Source: Candidatus Intricatilinea gracilis (GTDB lineage Bacteria > Pseudomonadota > Gammaproteobacteria > Burkholderiales > Burkholderiaceae_C). Taken from it: DNA of 64,000 nucleotides. Positions 52,260 through 63,776 of this stretch are shown piece after piece. The notes under the pieces were generated by a model that worked only from the letters and a program-made list of their open reading frames with translations, searched no databases and was not told the origin of the DNA. The DNA lies in NCBI GenBank assembly GCA_016702605.1, contig JADJDQ010000004.1, forward strand, positions 372,001-436,000, given 5' to 3'. Position 1 is the first letter of the stretch. The number at the start of each line of letters is the position of its first letter. The position numbers and the translations under genes are program-made.

Positions 52260-53807
52260 TCAGTTGCCGGTGGCCATCTGCTTCCAGGCGTTGAAGTTCT
52301 TCTGGTCCTGCGAGCCTTCGTAGTCGAGGTTGTCGCGGCCGAACTCCATGCGGTACCACTTCAGGACCTCCATCAGCGGGTTGAAGTCGGGTGCGGTGGG
52401 GTTGGCCTCGGGCGTGAAACAGTTGCCCTGGTAGATCTGCTGCACCGGCAGCCAGCTCTGGATGTACTTCTCGGGTTCGTTGTCGAAGATGGCCTTGCAG
52501 CCGTCCGAGCAGGTGTGGTACTTCATGCCGTGATAGGTGCTCTCGCGGTAGGCGATCTTGGTCGGGTCGTCCGGCTCGGTGAAGAACATCGGGATCTGGC
52601 AGGTCTGGCACAACATCGGCAGCGTCGTGTTGTAGAAGCGCCGGCCCTCGGCCGCCTCCTTGGCCCAGTGCTCGTAGCGCGGGCGGTAGTACTTGTCGAA
52701 GGTGTCGGGGTACTTGGCCGACAGCCACTCCATGTCTTTCTCGCTGGGCGCCCAGGTGTGGAAGGGTGCGGCCGCGCCGTAGTTGTAGAACACCGCCCAG
52801 GCCTGGTGCGACAGGTGATCCTTGTCCTTGCAGGCCTGCGTCCAGCCGGCCGGCACCTTGACGCCGTAACGCGCCAGGTCGTTGAACAGCGCGCCGCCGT
52901 TTTGCTCGGCGTAGATCTCCCAGGCCTCCTTCCAGCTCATCACCTTCTTGGGCAGCATGTAGTCCATCATCATGGCCACCAGTGTGAGCACGCGGTAGCC
53001 GCGCCAGAACCACTTGTCGATCCAGGCCTGCACGATGGGCAGGTTGTCCGGGTCCTGTTCGAGGATGAACTTGATGATCTCCAGGCCCAGCGTCATGTGG
53101 CGCGACTCGTCGGACTGCGCCGAGAAGCCGAAGGCCATCGCGCCCATGTCGCCGTTGTAGGCCGCGCCCGAGATGAAGGGCACGAACAGCAGGTTGGTCA
53201 GCACGTACTCGAACGCGAAGCCGATCGCGATCATGTATTCGAAGGGGCCAGCGGTAATGGCGTCGTCGAAGAAGCTCTTGGGCACCGACAGGTACCAGAC
53301 CCGGTCGTGCTGGTGGCGCCAGTTCTGGAAGCCGTTGTAGAACTTGTTGTAGTTCGACAGGCTGTGGATCTGCGTCTGTGAGTGGCGGATCTCGTCCAGG
53401 CTCTGCATCAGGCAGGCCACCCGCGGACCGGCGCCCGGAAAGGCCCGGCCCACATGGGCAAAGCCACGATGCGCCATGTATTCGAGCGGCGATACCCCGG
53501 TCAGGAACAGCTTGAGCGAGTTGATGTAACGCGCGTCGGTCAGGCCGAGATGGCCGTTGTTCTGGTTGAACGCGTCGATGATCGCGTAGAGCTTCTTCTC
53601 CTTCTCGGCCTGGTACTTCCAGTACGCATCCATCGTCATGCGGAACGGATCCTCGAACTTGTCCCAGTCGTGGATCTTGATGCCCTCGTACTCGACGTAG
53701 GGGTAGACGTCCTGCACGGCCTGGTAGGTAGGCGTCCACGCCAGGTCGCGGGTCATCAGGTTGTAGCGTTCCTTCAGGCCCAGCTTCTTGTTGACCTTCA
53801 TGTCCAT
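52260..53807 (-). CDS. dmpN: Phenol hydroxylase component P3, large di-iron oxygenase subunit
   Basis: DmpN holds the carboxylate-bridged di-iron centre that inserts oxygen into phenol to give catechol. The 515-residue protein has the two E/DExRH iron motifs MQSLDEIRHSQTQIHSLSNY and SAQSDESRHMTLGLEIIKFI (about 140 and 234), with a first-helix Glu in this toluene/phenol monooxygenase group. A late MLCQTCQIPMFFTEPDD and CSDGCKAIFDNEPEKYIQSW (YHS-like) segment is typical. It lies 11 bases after dmpM. Confidence 0.98.
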   Translation of the reverse strand: MDMKVNKKLGLKERYNLMTRDLAWTPTYQAVQDVYPYVEYEGIKIHDWDKFEDPFRMTMDAYWKYQAEKEKKLYAIIDAFNQNNGHLGLTDARYINSLKLFLTGVSPLEYMAHRGFAHVGRAFPGAGPRVACLMQSLDEIRHSQTQIHSLSNYNKFYNGFQNWRHQHDRVWYLSVPKSFFDDAITAGPFEYMIAIGFAFEYVLTNLLFVPFISGAAYNGDMGAMAFGFSAQSDESRHMTLGLEIIKFILEQDPDNLPIVQAWIDKWFWRGYRVLTLVAMMMDYMLPKKVMSWKEAWEIYAEQNGGALFNDLARYGVKVPAGWTQACKDKDHLSHQAWAVFYNYGAAAPFHTWAPSEKDMEWLSAKYPDTFDKYYRPRYEHWAKEAAEGRRFYNTTLPMLCQTCQIPMFFTEPDDPTKIAYRESTYHGMKYHTCSDGCKAIFDNEPEKYIQSWLPVQQIYQGNCFTPEANPTAPDFNPLMEVLKWYRMEFGRDNLDYEGSQDQKNFNAWKQMATGN

Positions 53808-53818
53808 GGTGTGTCTCC

Positions 53819-54088
53819 TCAGTTCTTCCAGGAAAGGGCGAACTCGTCGTCGGTCTCGTCGATGTGACCCGACAGCGTGATCAGGTTGATGTGCAGCTCC
53901 TGCAGATCGAAGGCCCGGCCCATCTGCTCCTCGACGCTTTCGCGGCGAATCACCATGCGGCCAGGCACATCGACCTTGACCATGGCGGGCTGTTCATTGA
54001 CCACGGCCGTCGGGTTGTCGGCCAGGATGGCCTCGACGATGCAGCGGCTTTCTTCGTTCTTCTGGAACGCGATGAATACGTTCGACAT
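53819..54088 (-). CDS. dmpM: Phenol hydroxylase component P2, effector protein
   Basis: DmpM is the cofactor-less effector that binds the oxygenase and tunes catalysis (MmoB/TmoD family). The 89-residue protein reads NVFIAFQKNEESRCIVEAIL, then MVKVDVPGRMVIRRESVEEQ and LQELHINLITLSGHIDETDD, as in the family. It lies 38 bases after dmpL and 11 before dmpN. Confidence 0.96.
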   Translation of the reverse strand: MSNVFIAFQKNEESRCIVEAILADNPTAVVNEQPAMVKVDVPGRMVIRRESVEEQMGRAFDLQELHINLITLSGHIDETDDEFALSWKN

Positions 54089-54126
54089 CGGGATCGTCTC
54101 CGGTGGATGGTGTAGGTGGTGCCGGC

Positions 54127-55125
54127 TCAGGCGGCGCCGGTCAGGCCGGCCTTGGCCAGCCGGGCGTCGAACTGGGCCGTCACCCGGGCCATGGCGGCAT
54201 CCGCGCCGTCGCCCAGAGCCAGGCTGGCCAGGGGTGCGATCGCGTCCAGGCCGCGGCCGCGCCAATGGGCGACCCAGCCGTTCAGCACGGCCTTGTTGGT
54301 CGCGCTTTCGGCTGCGGCGATCTTCATCACCGAGTCGACCCACTTGCTCGAATCCACGAACCACTCGGCCTGGAAACGCGTGAGCATCGACACCGCCGGG
54401 CCGGCCTTGGCCGCCAGCGCCTTGTCCACCTCGCCGTAGGCCAGGGCAAACAACAGGCCGTCGAGCACGACGTTTTGCGCCACGTACAGCTCGAACCAGT
54501 CCTTGAGCACGAAGCTGTCTTCCACGTAGCGGCGCAGGCTCTGCCAGGCCGGCGCATTCAGCCAGGCCTGCTTGCCGGCTTCCAGGTCGGCCTGGCCGCC
54601 GAGCACCAGCCCCAGGCGGGTGAGGTACTGCGCGATGCCGAGCTGGTCCATGCCCTGGTACAGGCAGGGCTGGGTGATCGCCGTGCCGTAGCCGTAGGCG
54701 CACATCGACGCGCCGTTCATGTTGGCGCCCCAGGCCACGTGGCGCAGCGGCACGTAGAAGTCCAGCGCCGTGCGGCGCGCCGCGTCGTCGTAGCTGTCGG
54801 CCAGGCCGCGGGTCTCGATGAAGTCGAAGTCCGACTCGGCCGTGTCCTGCAGGCGCGCGCGGGCCTGGGTGTAGGTGCCGTAGTAGAACTGGCGCGGATC
54901 CTTGAAGGCGTACCAGTCCTGCATCTGGATCGTCGTGCGTGTGGCATCGAAGATCTCGTGCTCCGGATCCCAGGTCGGCCGGTAGTGGAAGTTGGCATTG
55001 GCCTGCACGTCCATCGTGGCTTCGATGTAGCGCGAGGCGGCCTTGTCGCTGCCCAGTCTGGCCGCGACGTGGTCGAAGGTCTGGCGCAGCGGCGTGATGC
55101 TCACGGTGCGAAGGTCGATCTGCAT
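54127..55125 (-). CDS. dmpL: Phenol hydroxylase component P1, beta oxygenase subunit
   Basis: DmpL is the second, iron-free ferritin-like subunit of the (DmpL-DmpN-DmpO) oxygenase. The 332-residue protein starts MQIDLRTVSITPLRQTFDHV. It contains QANANFHYRPTWDPEHEIFD, YAFKDPRQFYYGTYTQARAR and MNGASMCAYGYGTAITQPCL, all family blocks. The ATG at 55125 has GGAGACAGACCGCC upstream. dmpK precedes it by 104 bases. Confidence 0.97.
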   Translation of the reverse strand: MQIDLRTVSITPLRQTFDHVAARLGSDKAASRYIEATMDVQANANFHYRPTWDPEHEIFDATRTTIQMQDWYAFKDPRQFYYGTYTQARARLQDTAESDFDFIETRGLADSYDDAARRTALDFYVPLRHVAWGANMNGASMCAYGYGTAITQPCLYQGMDQLGIAQYLTRLGLVLGGQADLEAGKQAWLNAPAWQSLRRYVEDSFVLKDWFELYVAQNVVLDGLLFALAYGEVDKALAAKAGPAVSMLTRFQAEWFVDSSKWVDSVMKIAAAESATNKAVLNGWVAHWRGRGLDAIAPLASLALGDGADAAMARVTAQFDARLAKAGLTGAA

Positions 55126-55229
55126 GGCGGTCTGTCTCCTCGGTCGTTGATGTCGTTGGTGCGTCGGTGGTTCGGACGGCGGGTGCGCCACGTGGCGACA
55201 CCCGCCGGTGTGGCCGCAAGGCCCGGTGG

Positions 55230-55559
55230 TCAGTCGCGATCTGGATCGCTGGCAGGATGGCTACTTGGGTCGCAGGTCGGATCGATGTGGCGGTCGAGTC
55301 GCTGGGTGCGCGCGTCGTGCAGCGTCCAGGTCTGGCCTTCGCCCCCGCTACGCGCTGGTTGAGCGGCGCTGCGCGACGGTGCGACACCTTCGCGTTCGCA
55401 GAAATCGACGAACGCCGCGCGGGGCAGGATCATCTCGACGAACAACTCGGGTTCGCCGACGGCGAACTCGAACTCGACCATGCCGTTGGCGAGTTCGTCG
55501 ACGATGCGCACCCAGCGCAGGCTGGTGTCGAATTCGGGAGGGGGTGATTGGTCAGGCAC
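55230..55559 (-). CDS. dmpK: Phenol hydroxylase auxiliary protein DmpK
   Basis: DmpK helps to insert iron into, or assemble, the apo-oxygenase in CF600-type systems. The 109-residue protein has FDTSLRWVRIVDELANGMVE and FEFAVGEPELFVEMILPRAA, with FVDFCEREGV, matching DmpK. Its C-terminal 30 residues (SGGEGQTWTLHDARTQRLDR and on) are longer than the usual 92-residue form. The GTG start at 55559 has no ribosome site, and the sigma-54 promoter predicts a start point about one base upstream, so the message may be leaderless. Confidence 0.88.
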   Translation of the reverse strand: MPDQSPPPEFDTSLRWVRIVDELANGMVEFEFAVGEPELFVEMILPRAAFVDFCEREGVAPSRSAAQPARSGGEGQTWTLHDARTQRLDRHIDPTCDPSSHPASDPDRD

Positions 55560-55570
55560 GCCGAAGACAT

Positions 55571-55586
55571 TGCAAGCTGCGCACCA
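55571..55586 (-). promoter_or_regulatory. Sigma-54 promoter of the dmpKLMNOP operon
   Basis: On the minus strand TGGTGCGCAGCTTGCA keeps the invariant GG-N10-GC of -24/-12 promoters (GG at 55584-55585, GC at 55572-55573) and TTGCA at -12. The start would be near 55560. AT-rich DNA with an inverted repeat CCTGAA...TTCAGG (55602-55624) lies between this and the upstream activator sites and could hold an IHF bend site. This is the arrangement of the Po promoter of the Pseudomonas dmp operon. Confidence 0.75.
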
Positions 55587-55749
55587 GTCAGGCCTGCGTT
55601 GCCTGAAATCTCGATAAATTCAGGGAAAACACTGAATCGACCCCACCATCGCGGGCGCCGAAACCGGTTGCTTCAGGCCTGATCCAGCGCTTTTGGTTGG
55701 CGCCGCTCCGTGGCATACAACCGGTTACCGTGACTTGCTGCGCGGCAGC

Positions 55750-55797
55750 ATGATCAATTGATGGGGTCGGCGACGGCTCGATTCATCAAATGATCAA
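55750..55797. promoter_or_regulatory. Two DmpR/XylR-type upstream activating sites
   Basis: ATGATCAATTGATGGG (55750-55765) and TTCATCAAATGATCAA (55782-55797) match the DmpR/XylR pattern TTGATCAATTGATCAA at 12 and 14 of 16 positions. Their centres are 32 bases apart, about three helical turns, as expected for hexamer assembly. They lie roughly 190-225 bases upstream of the sigma-54 promoter of dmpK and about 100-145 bases upstream of dmpR. The consensus is from memory of the family. Confidence 0.75.
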
Positions 55798-55896
55798 TTC
55801 GAGCTGACTCAACACCTGCACGACCGGGCGCCCGGACGGCGCCAGGCTCGGGTTTTGCCGGTGCTCTGTTCGACACTGTTTATCGATAATCCTGCG

Positions 55897-57585
55897 ATGC
55901 CACCGGCCGTCATTCCACCGTTGCCGTCGGACGCCGACCTGCGTCGGCTCGTCAATTTCTCGTCTGCCGACGGGCGCATCTGGCTGGCCGGCCACCGCAT
56001 GTTGCTGGTTCATGCCGAAGCGCTGGGTGGCCTGCGTCGCGAGCTCATACAAAGCATCGGCGCCGAGCAGACGCGTCGCGTGCTGATGCGTGCGGGTTAC
56101 GCCTCGGGCCAGCGCGATGCGGCGCTGGCGCGCCAGGTGCGGCCCAATGCCAGCGTCTACGACGCCTTTTCGGTCGGGCCACAACTGCACATGCTCGAAG
56201 GGGCGGTGCAGGTCACGCCCGAACGGTTCGAACTCGATCTCGAACGTGGCACCCACCTGGGCATCTTCCGCTGGGACCACAGCTGGGAGGTCGAGACCCA
56301 TGTGCGCAGCTTCGGCCCGCAGGACCAGCCTGTGTGCTGGATGCTGATCGGCTACGCCTCGGGTTATGTGTCGGCGTTCATGGGCCGGCCGGTGATCTAC
56401 AAGGAAGTGGCCTGCTGTGCCTGTGGGGCGCCGCACTGCCGCATCGAGGGCCGGCCACTGGCCGACTGGCCCGACGGTGAACAACTGGCGCGCGACTACG
56501 ACGCCGACTCGCTGCTGGTGCGGCTCGAAGACCTGCAAAGCGAGGTCGAGACCCTGCGCAGCACCCTGCTGGCGCCGGCCGACGACCTGGGCGAATTGAT
56601 CGGCCGCAGCCGCGCCTTCATGCAGGCTGCGATGCTGCTGCGCAAGGCGGCGGCCACCCAGGTGACGGTGCTGCTGACTGGCGAGACCGGTGTGGGCAAG
56701 GAGCGTTTTGCGCGTGCGCTGCATGCACTGAGCACCCGCTCGGACAAACCCTTCGTGGCGGTGAACTGCGCAGCGCTGCCGGGTGAATTGATCGAGAGTG
56801 AGTTGTTCGGCGCCGAGAAGGGCGCCTTCACCGGCGCGTCGGCGGCGCGGCCGGGCCGGTTCGAACGCGCCGACGGCGGCACCTTGTTTCTCGACGAACT
56901 GGGCGAATTGCCGCTGGCCGCACAGGCCAAGCTGCTGCGGGTGCTGCAGTCCGGCGAGGTGGAGCGCCTGGGCAGCACGCAGCCGCGCCGGGTCGACGTG
57001 CGGGTGGTGGCCGCCACCAACGTCGATCTGGACGCCGCGGTGGCGCAGGGGCGATTCAGGCGCGACCTGATGTACCGCCTCAACGTCTACCCGATTCGTA
57101 TCCCGCCGCTGCGCGAGCGGCCCGAGGACGTGGAGCCGCTGGCCCAGCACCTGGTGCGGCACTTTGCTGCGCGCCACGGCAAACGTGTGCCCGGCCTCAC
57201 CGACCGCGCACTCGACGCGTTGCGCCAGCACGACTGGCCGGGCAATGTGCGCGAGCTCGAGAACCTGATCGAACGCGGCATCATCCTGGCGCTGCCTGGC
57301 CAGCAGGTCGATGTGGACGACCTGTTTCCCACGCTGCCGCAGCGCAGCGCCGTCACCGTCAACGCCGCCGGCGCGCTGGAGCGCGGCGCACCGGCCGACA
57401 TCGACGCCTTGTACGACCAGGTGCAGCGTCAGGGGCTGAGCCTGGACGCGCTGGAAGACGGCCTGATCCAGGAGGCCGTGCAACGCAGCAGCGGCAATCT
57501 GGCCGCCGCCGCGCGGGCGCTCGGCCTCACCCGCCCGCAGCTGAGTTACCGCATCGGCCGGGTGCGCGAGCGCAACCAGTCCTGA
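55897..57585 (+). CDS. dmpR: DmpR/XylR-family sigma-54-dependent activator of phenol degradation
   Basis: The protein (562 residues) has a phenol-sensing N-terminal V4R domain (PVCWMLIGYASGYVSAFMGR, KEVACCACGAPHCRIEGRPL with zinc-type cysteines) and a linker. The AAA+ domain has Walker A TGETGVGKERFARALHAL, the sigma-54 contact loop GAFTGA (GAYTGA in CF600 DmpR), Walker B GTLFLDELGELPLAAQAK and RRDLMYRLNVYPIRIPPLRE. A Fis-type helix-turn-helix, NLAAAARALGLTRPQLSYRI, ends it. ATG 55897 is chosen over a TTG at 55855. It is divergent from dmpKLMNOP and should bind the two sites upstream. Confidence 0.96.
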   Translation: MPPAVIPPLPSDADLRRLVNFSSADGRIWLAGHRMLLVHAEALGGLRRELIQSIGAEQTRRVLMRAGYASGQRDAALARQVRPNASVYDAFSVGPQLHMLEGAVQVTPERFELDLERGTHLGIFRWDHSWEVETHVRSFGPQDQPVCWMLIGYASGYVSAFMGRPVIYKEVACCACGAPHCRIEGRPLADWPDGEQLARDYDADSLLVRLEDLQSEVETLRSTLLAPADDLGELIGRSRAFMQAAMLLRKAAATQVTVLLTGETGVGKERFARALHALSTRSDKPFVAVNCAALPGELIESELFGAEKGAFTGASAARPGRFERADGGTLFLDELGELPLAAQAKLLRVLQSGEVERLGSTQPRRVDVRVVAATNVDLDAAVAQGRFRRDLMYRLNVYPIRIPPLRERPEDVEPLAQHLVRHFAARHGKRVPGLTDRALDALRQHDWPGNVRELENLIERGIILALPGQQVDVDDLFPTLPQRSAVTVNAAGALERGAPADIDALYDQVQRQGLSLDALEDGLIQEAVQRSSGNLAAAARALGLTRPQLSYRIGRVRERNQS

Positions 57586-57614
57586 CGGCGCAGCGCCAGC
57601 TTTGTCCGACCACG

Positions 57615-58394
57615 ATGGCCAAACGCCCCGTCTCCAGCCTGGCCGACAGCAACGGTCCGGCCCGCGAGCCGAACAACCGCACCCCCGCGGCGGTGGCTGG
57701 TGCGCCCACGCTGCGCACTCTCATCGAACATGCCTACGCGCAGCTGCGCGACGACATCGTCGAAGGCCGGTTGCGCCCGGGCCAGAAGCTGCGCGTCGAG
57801 CACCTCAGGGAGCACTACGGCGTCAGTGCCGGCACGCTGCGCGAGGCGCTCACCCGACTGGTAAGCGACGCGCTGGTGGTGGCCGAGGCGCAGCGCGGCT
57901 TTCGGGTGGCACCCATCGCGCTGGACGATCTGCAGGACCTGACCCGGCTGCGCCTGCACATCGAGATCGATGCACTGCGCCAGAGCATCCGCCACGGCGA
58001 CGACGCCTGGCGCAACCGGCTGGCGGCGGATTTCGACGCCTTGTCTGCGCTCGAGCAACCGCTGCAGCCGGCCCACGCGCCGCTGTGGGAGGCATTGAAT
58101 GCCCGCTTCCACGAGACACTGGTGTCGGGTGTGCCCTCACCCTGGACGCTCAAGGTGCTGCGCCAGTTGTCGCAACACGGCGAGCGCTACCGCCGCTACG
58201 CCATCGGCCTGGTCGACAGTGGGCGGCAGGTGCATGTGGAGCACCAGCAGATCTTCGAAGCCGCCATGGCCGGGCAGGAGGCGCGCGCCGCGCTGGCGCT
58301 CGAGGCACACATCCGCGCTACACCCGACCTGCTGCAGCACCACTACCGCGACGGTTTCGGCGACATGCCCGGCGATGCGCCAGGCGGCGGCTGA
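57615..58394 (+). CDS. GntR-family regulator with FCD domain
   Basis: The 259-residue protein has a GntR winged helix (EHAYAQLRDDIVEGRLRPGQ, KLRVEHLREHYGVSAGTLRE, ALTRLVSDALVVAEAQRGF) and an all-helical FCD effector domain with metal-type His residues (DLTRLRLHIEIDALRQSIRH, LNARFHETLVSGVPSPWTLK, VHVEHQQIFEAAMAGQEARA). A 45-residue low-complexity N-terminal lead precedes the domain. It starts 29 bases after dmpR, with the TctC-like gene after it, and may control that gene in response to a carboxylic acid. Confidence 0.88.
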   Translation: MAKRPVSSLADSNGPAREPNNRTPAAVAGAPTLRTLIEHAYAQLRDDIVEGRLRPGQKLRVEHLREHYGVSAGTLREALTRLVSDALVVAEAQRGFRVAPIALDDLQDLTRLRLHIEIDALRQSIRHGDDAWRNRLAADFDALSALEQPLQPAHAPLWEALNARFHETLVSGVPSPWTLKVLRQLSQHGERYRRYAIGLVDSGRQVHVEHQQIFEAAMAGQEARAALALEAHIRATPDLLQHHYRDGFGDMPGDAPGGG

Positions 58395-58526
58395 CCCTGC
58401 GCGTGTCGGTCAGAATCCGCGCGTAGTTCGTAGACATTGCCTAGACGTCCCCGCTGCAGGCCGGACGAGCCGGATCACCGGATCGCCACACGTATGGCCC
58501 GCGGCAACTTGCCGGAGATCCTGCCC

Positions 58527-59513
58527 ATGACCCGTCTTCTGTCGACCCTGGCCCGCGCCGCTGCGCTGCTTGGCCTGGCTGCCACCACCTCCTTGCCCAC
58601 TGCGGCGCAAACCTCCTGGCCCGACAAACCCGTGCGGGTGGTGGTGCCGGCGCCGCCGGCCAGCTCGCTCGATGTCATCGTGCGCACCCTGGGCGACAAG
58701 CTCAAGGACCGCTGGAAGCACCCGCTGGTGGTCGAGAACAAGGCCGGTGCCGGCGGCATGCTGGGCATGGACATGGTGGCCAAGGCCGCACCCGACGGTT
58801 ACACCCTGGGCATCGGCTTCAACGGCCCGATCGCCTTCGGCCCGCACATGGTCAAGAAGATGCCGTACGACGCAGCCAAGGACCTGCTGCCCGTGGTGCT
58901 CACCACCTCACAGCCCAATGTGCTGGCGGTGCAGGCCGCCAACCCGGCAAGCAACTTCGCCGAATTCGTCGCCTGGGCAAAAAAGCAGGGCAACAAGCTC
59001 AGCTACGCCTCGGTCGGCAACGGCAGCAGCTCGCACCTGAGCATGGAACTGCTGCGCAGCGTGGCGGGCTTCGACGCCGTGCACGTGCCGTATTCGGGCT
59101 CGCCGCCGGCTGCCACCTCGCTGGCCGCCGGTGACACGCAGGCGCTGCTGGCTGTGGCGCCGGCGCTGCTGCCGCTGGTGCAGGCCGGCAAGATCAAGTT
59201 CATTGCGGTGACCAGCGCCCAGCGCCTGGACGGCATGAAGGACCTCGGCACCGTGGCCGAGGCCGGCTACCCCGGCTTCGAGGCGCTGGCCTGGAACGGC
59301 CTGTTCGCCCCGGCCGGCACACCACCCGAGGTGGTGGCGCGCATCAACGCCGATGTGAACGCCGTGCTGGCCGACCCTGACGTGCGCGCCACCTTCGCCA
59401 GGCAAGGGCTGATCATCGGCGGCGGTAGCACCGCCGAGTTCAAGGCCTTCATCGACAGCGAAAGCCGCAAGTGGGGCGCCATCATCAAGAAGGTGGGCAT
59501 CACGGTGGAGTGA
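58527..59513 (+). CDS. Bug/TctC-family extracytoplasmic solute receptor
   Basis: The 328-residue protein has a signal peptide (MTRLLSTLARAAALLGLAAT) and the Bug fold of Burkholderiales solute receptors: WPDKPVRVVVPAPPASSLDV, NKAGAGGMLGMDMVAKAAPD, SLAAGDTQALLAVAPALLPL and FEALAWNGLFAPAGTPPEVV. Such proteins bind carboxylates or aromatic acids, usually with TctAB membrane partners. No TctAB genes are here, as is usual for orphan Bug genes. Ligand unknown. Confidence 0.92.
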   Translation: MTRLLSTLARAAALLGLAATTSLPTAAQTSWPDKPVRVVVPAPPASSLDVIVRTLGDKLKDRWKHPLVVENKAGAGGMLGMDMVAKAAPDGYTLGIGFNGPIAFGPHMVKKMPYDAAKDLLPVVLTTSQPNVLAVQAANPASNFAEFVAWAKKQGNKLSYASVGNGSSSHLSMELLRSVAGFDAVHVPYSGSPPAATSLAAGDTQALLAVAPALLPLVQAGKIKFIAVTSAQRLDGMKDLGTVAEAGYPGFEALAWNGLFAPAGTPPEVVARINADVNAVLADPDVRATFARQGLIIGGGSTAEFKAFIDSESRKWGAIIKKVGITVE

Positions 59514-59670
59514 CGACCTGGGCGATGGCCGCAGCAGGGGGATAGGTGCACTCGATGAGCTGGGCGCGGGCGAGGGTTGTCATCACCTCGTCACTGCCGG
59601 CGCCATGTAATGCGCGGCCGGGCCGTGCTGGCCCGGGACATGGCCCAGAACACTCATCGGAGCTGACCAC

Positions 59671-60798
59671 ATGATCACCACCTTCCTCGGCCGCGACGAC
59701 GGCCTGATGCGCGGCGTGCGTCGCCTGCTGCTGCAAGCGGCGGCCATCACAACTCTGGCCGTCGTCGCAGCGACGCCGGCATGGGCCGACGACCACAACG
59801 ACGACGAACATCGTCACCACGGTTACAGCATCGGCCTGTGGGGCGACCTGCCCTACAACGCCGAACAGGCCGCCGTGGGGGTGCCCAATCTGATCGCCGA
59901 CATGAATGCCGCAAGGCTGAAGTTCAGCGTGCACGACGGTGACCTCAAGGCCGGGGGCGCACCGGTCACCTGCAGCGAGGCGCTGTACGAGCAGGCCCTG
60001 GGCTTCATGAACGCGCTCGAAGCGCCGGCCATGTTCACGCCGGGCGACAACGACTGGACCGATTGCGACCGTGCGGCCAATGGCGGCTTCGACAACCGTA
60101 ACCGCCTGGACCTCGAGCGCAAGGTGTTCTTCTCGACTCCTTTTTCGAACGGAATGCGCAAGATGCGCCAGGAGGTGCAGACCGCCGCCTTGTGCCTGGG
60201 CGAGGCCGGCCTGGTGCCTTGCGTCGAGAACCGTCGCTGGACGGTGGGCGGCGTCACCTACATCACGCTCAACGTGCCCGGCTCGTGCAACAACCTGTGC
60301 GACACCACACCCGACGCCGACGAGTTCAAGGCCCGCAACGCCGCCAACATCAGCTGGTTGCGTGAAGGTTTCGCCGTGGCCTTCAAGCGCCGCGCAGTGG
60401 CGGTGATGATCATCACCCAGGCCAACCCCGGCTGGGACCAGAGTGATCCGACCCGTGCCCCGCTGCGCAACCCGCGCACCCTGGCCGAGACCGACGGCCT
60501 GCCCGATGGCTTCCAGGACTACCTGCTTGCGCTGCGCGACGAAGTGATTGCCTTCAAGAAGCCGGTGGCCTATGTGCACGGCGACTCGCACTATTTCCGT
60601 GTCGACAAGCCGTTCCTGAGCGCCACCGGCCAGCGGCTGGAGAACTTCACACGCGTCGAGACCTTCGGCAACAACGCCGGCAACGGCAACAACGACGTGC
60701 AGTGGCTCAAGGTCAACGTCGACCCGTCGAGCCGTGAGGTGTTCAGCTACGAACCCATGATCGTGCCGGGCAACCGCGTGGCCGTTGCCGCGCCCTGA
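59671..60798 (+). CDS. Exported metallophosphoesterase-like protein
   Basis: The 375-residue protein has a signal peptide (RRLLLQAAAITTLAVVAATP, cut after AWA) followed by an acidic/His stretch, DDHNDDEHRHHG. Calcineurin-like phosphoesterase motifs are visible but divergent: IGLWGDLPYN, KFSVHDGDLKAGG, MFTPGDNDWTDCDRA and AYVHGDSHYFRVDKPF. Six or more cysteines suggest disulfides in the periplasm. The usual N-terminal DxH pair is replaced by GDLPYN, so catalytic activity is uncertain. It is followed by a strong terminator and seems monocistronic. Confidence 0.78.
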   Translation: MITTFLGRDDGLMRGVRRLLLQAAAITTLAVVAATPAWADDHNDDEHRHHGYSIGLWGDLPYNAEQAAVGVPNLIADMNAARLKFSVHDGDLKAGGAPVTCSEALYEQALGFMNALEAPAMFTPGDNDWTDCDRAANGGFDNRNRLDLERKVFFSTPFSNGMRKMRQEVQTAALCLGEAGLVPCVENRRWTVGGVTYITLNVPGSCNNLCDTTPDADEFKARNAANISWLREGFAVAFKRRAVAVMIITQANPGWDQSDPTRAPLRNPRTLAETDGLPDGFQDYLLALRDEVIAFKKPVAYVHGDSHYFRVDKPFLSATGQRLENFTRVETFGNNAGNGNNDVQWLKVNVDPSSREVFSYEPMIVPGNRVAVAAP

Positions 60799-60846
60799 CA
60801 GGTCGACATTCTGCAAACGCCTGGCCTCGTGATGGCTGGGGGCCGG

Positions 60847-60882
60847 TGGCGGACTGCCGTGAGGCGGTCCGCCATTGTTTTT
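60847..60882 (+). terminator. Rho-independent terminator after the phosphoesterase-like gene
   Basis: A 12-base stem TGGCGGACTGCC (60847-60858), loop GTGA and arm GGCGGTCCGCCA (60863-60874), with one wobble or mismatch, is followed by TTGTTTTT (60875-60882). This is the clearest intrinsic terminator in the window. Confidence 0.9.
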
Positions 60883-61060
60883 GGGCCGGCCACAACCTGC
60901 TTGCTGGGCCAGCCACTTGTCGCCGTGGCTGTGTCTTGACCTGAGACAACTCAGCGCGAGCGTCGAGTGACGATGCTGCAAACGGCGCTGCATCACGAAG
61001 AGACGAGAGCCTGTCTGCCGCGTCCGGCCCGGGAGTGGCTCTCGACGTCAGCGGACCGCC

Positions 61061-63721
<2,661 letters not shown>

Positions 63722-63776
63722 GCTGTCTTGGCCTTTGCGCCGCCCGCGCCCGGTGCCGGGGCAGATACCCGGCGGC

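Noticed and set aside
55709..55726. TGGCATACAACCGGTTAC as a rightward sigma-54 promoter for dmpR
   Set aside because: The -24-like TGGCA is present, but the required GC at the -12 position is GT, and dmpR homologues normally use sigma-70.
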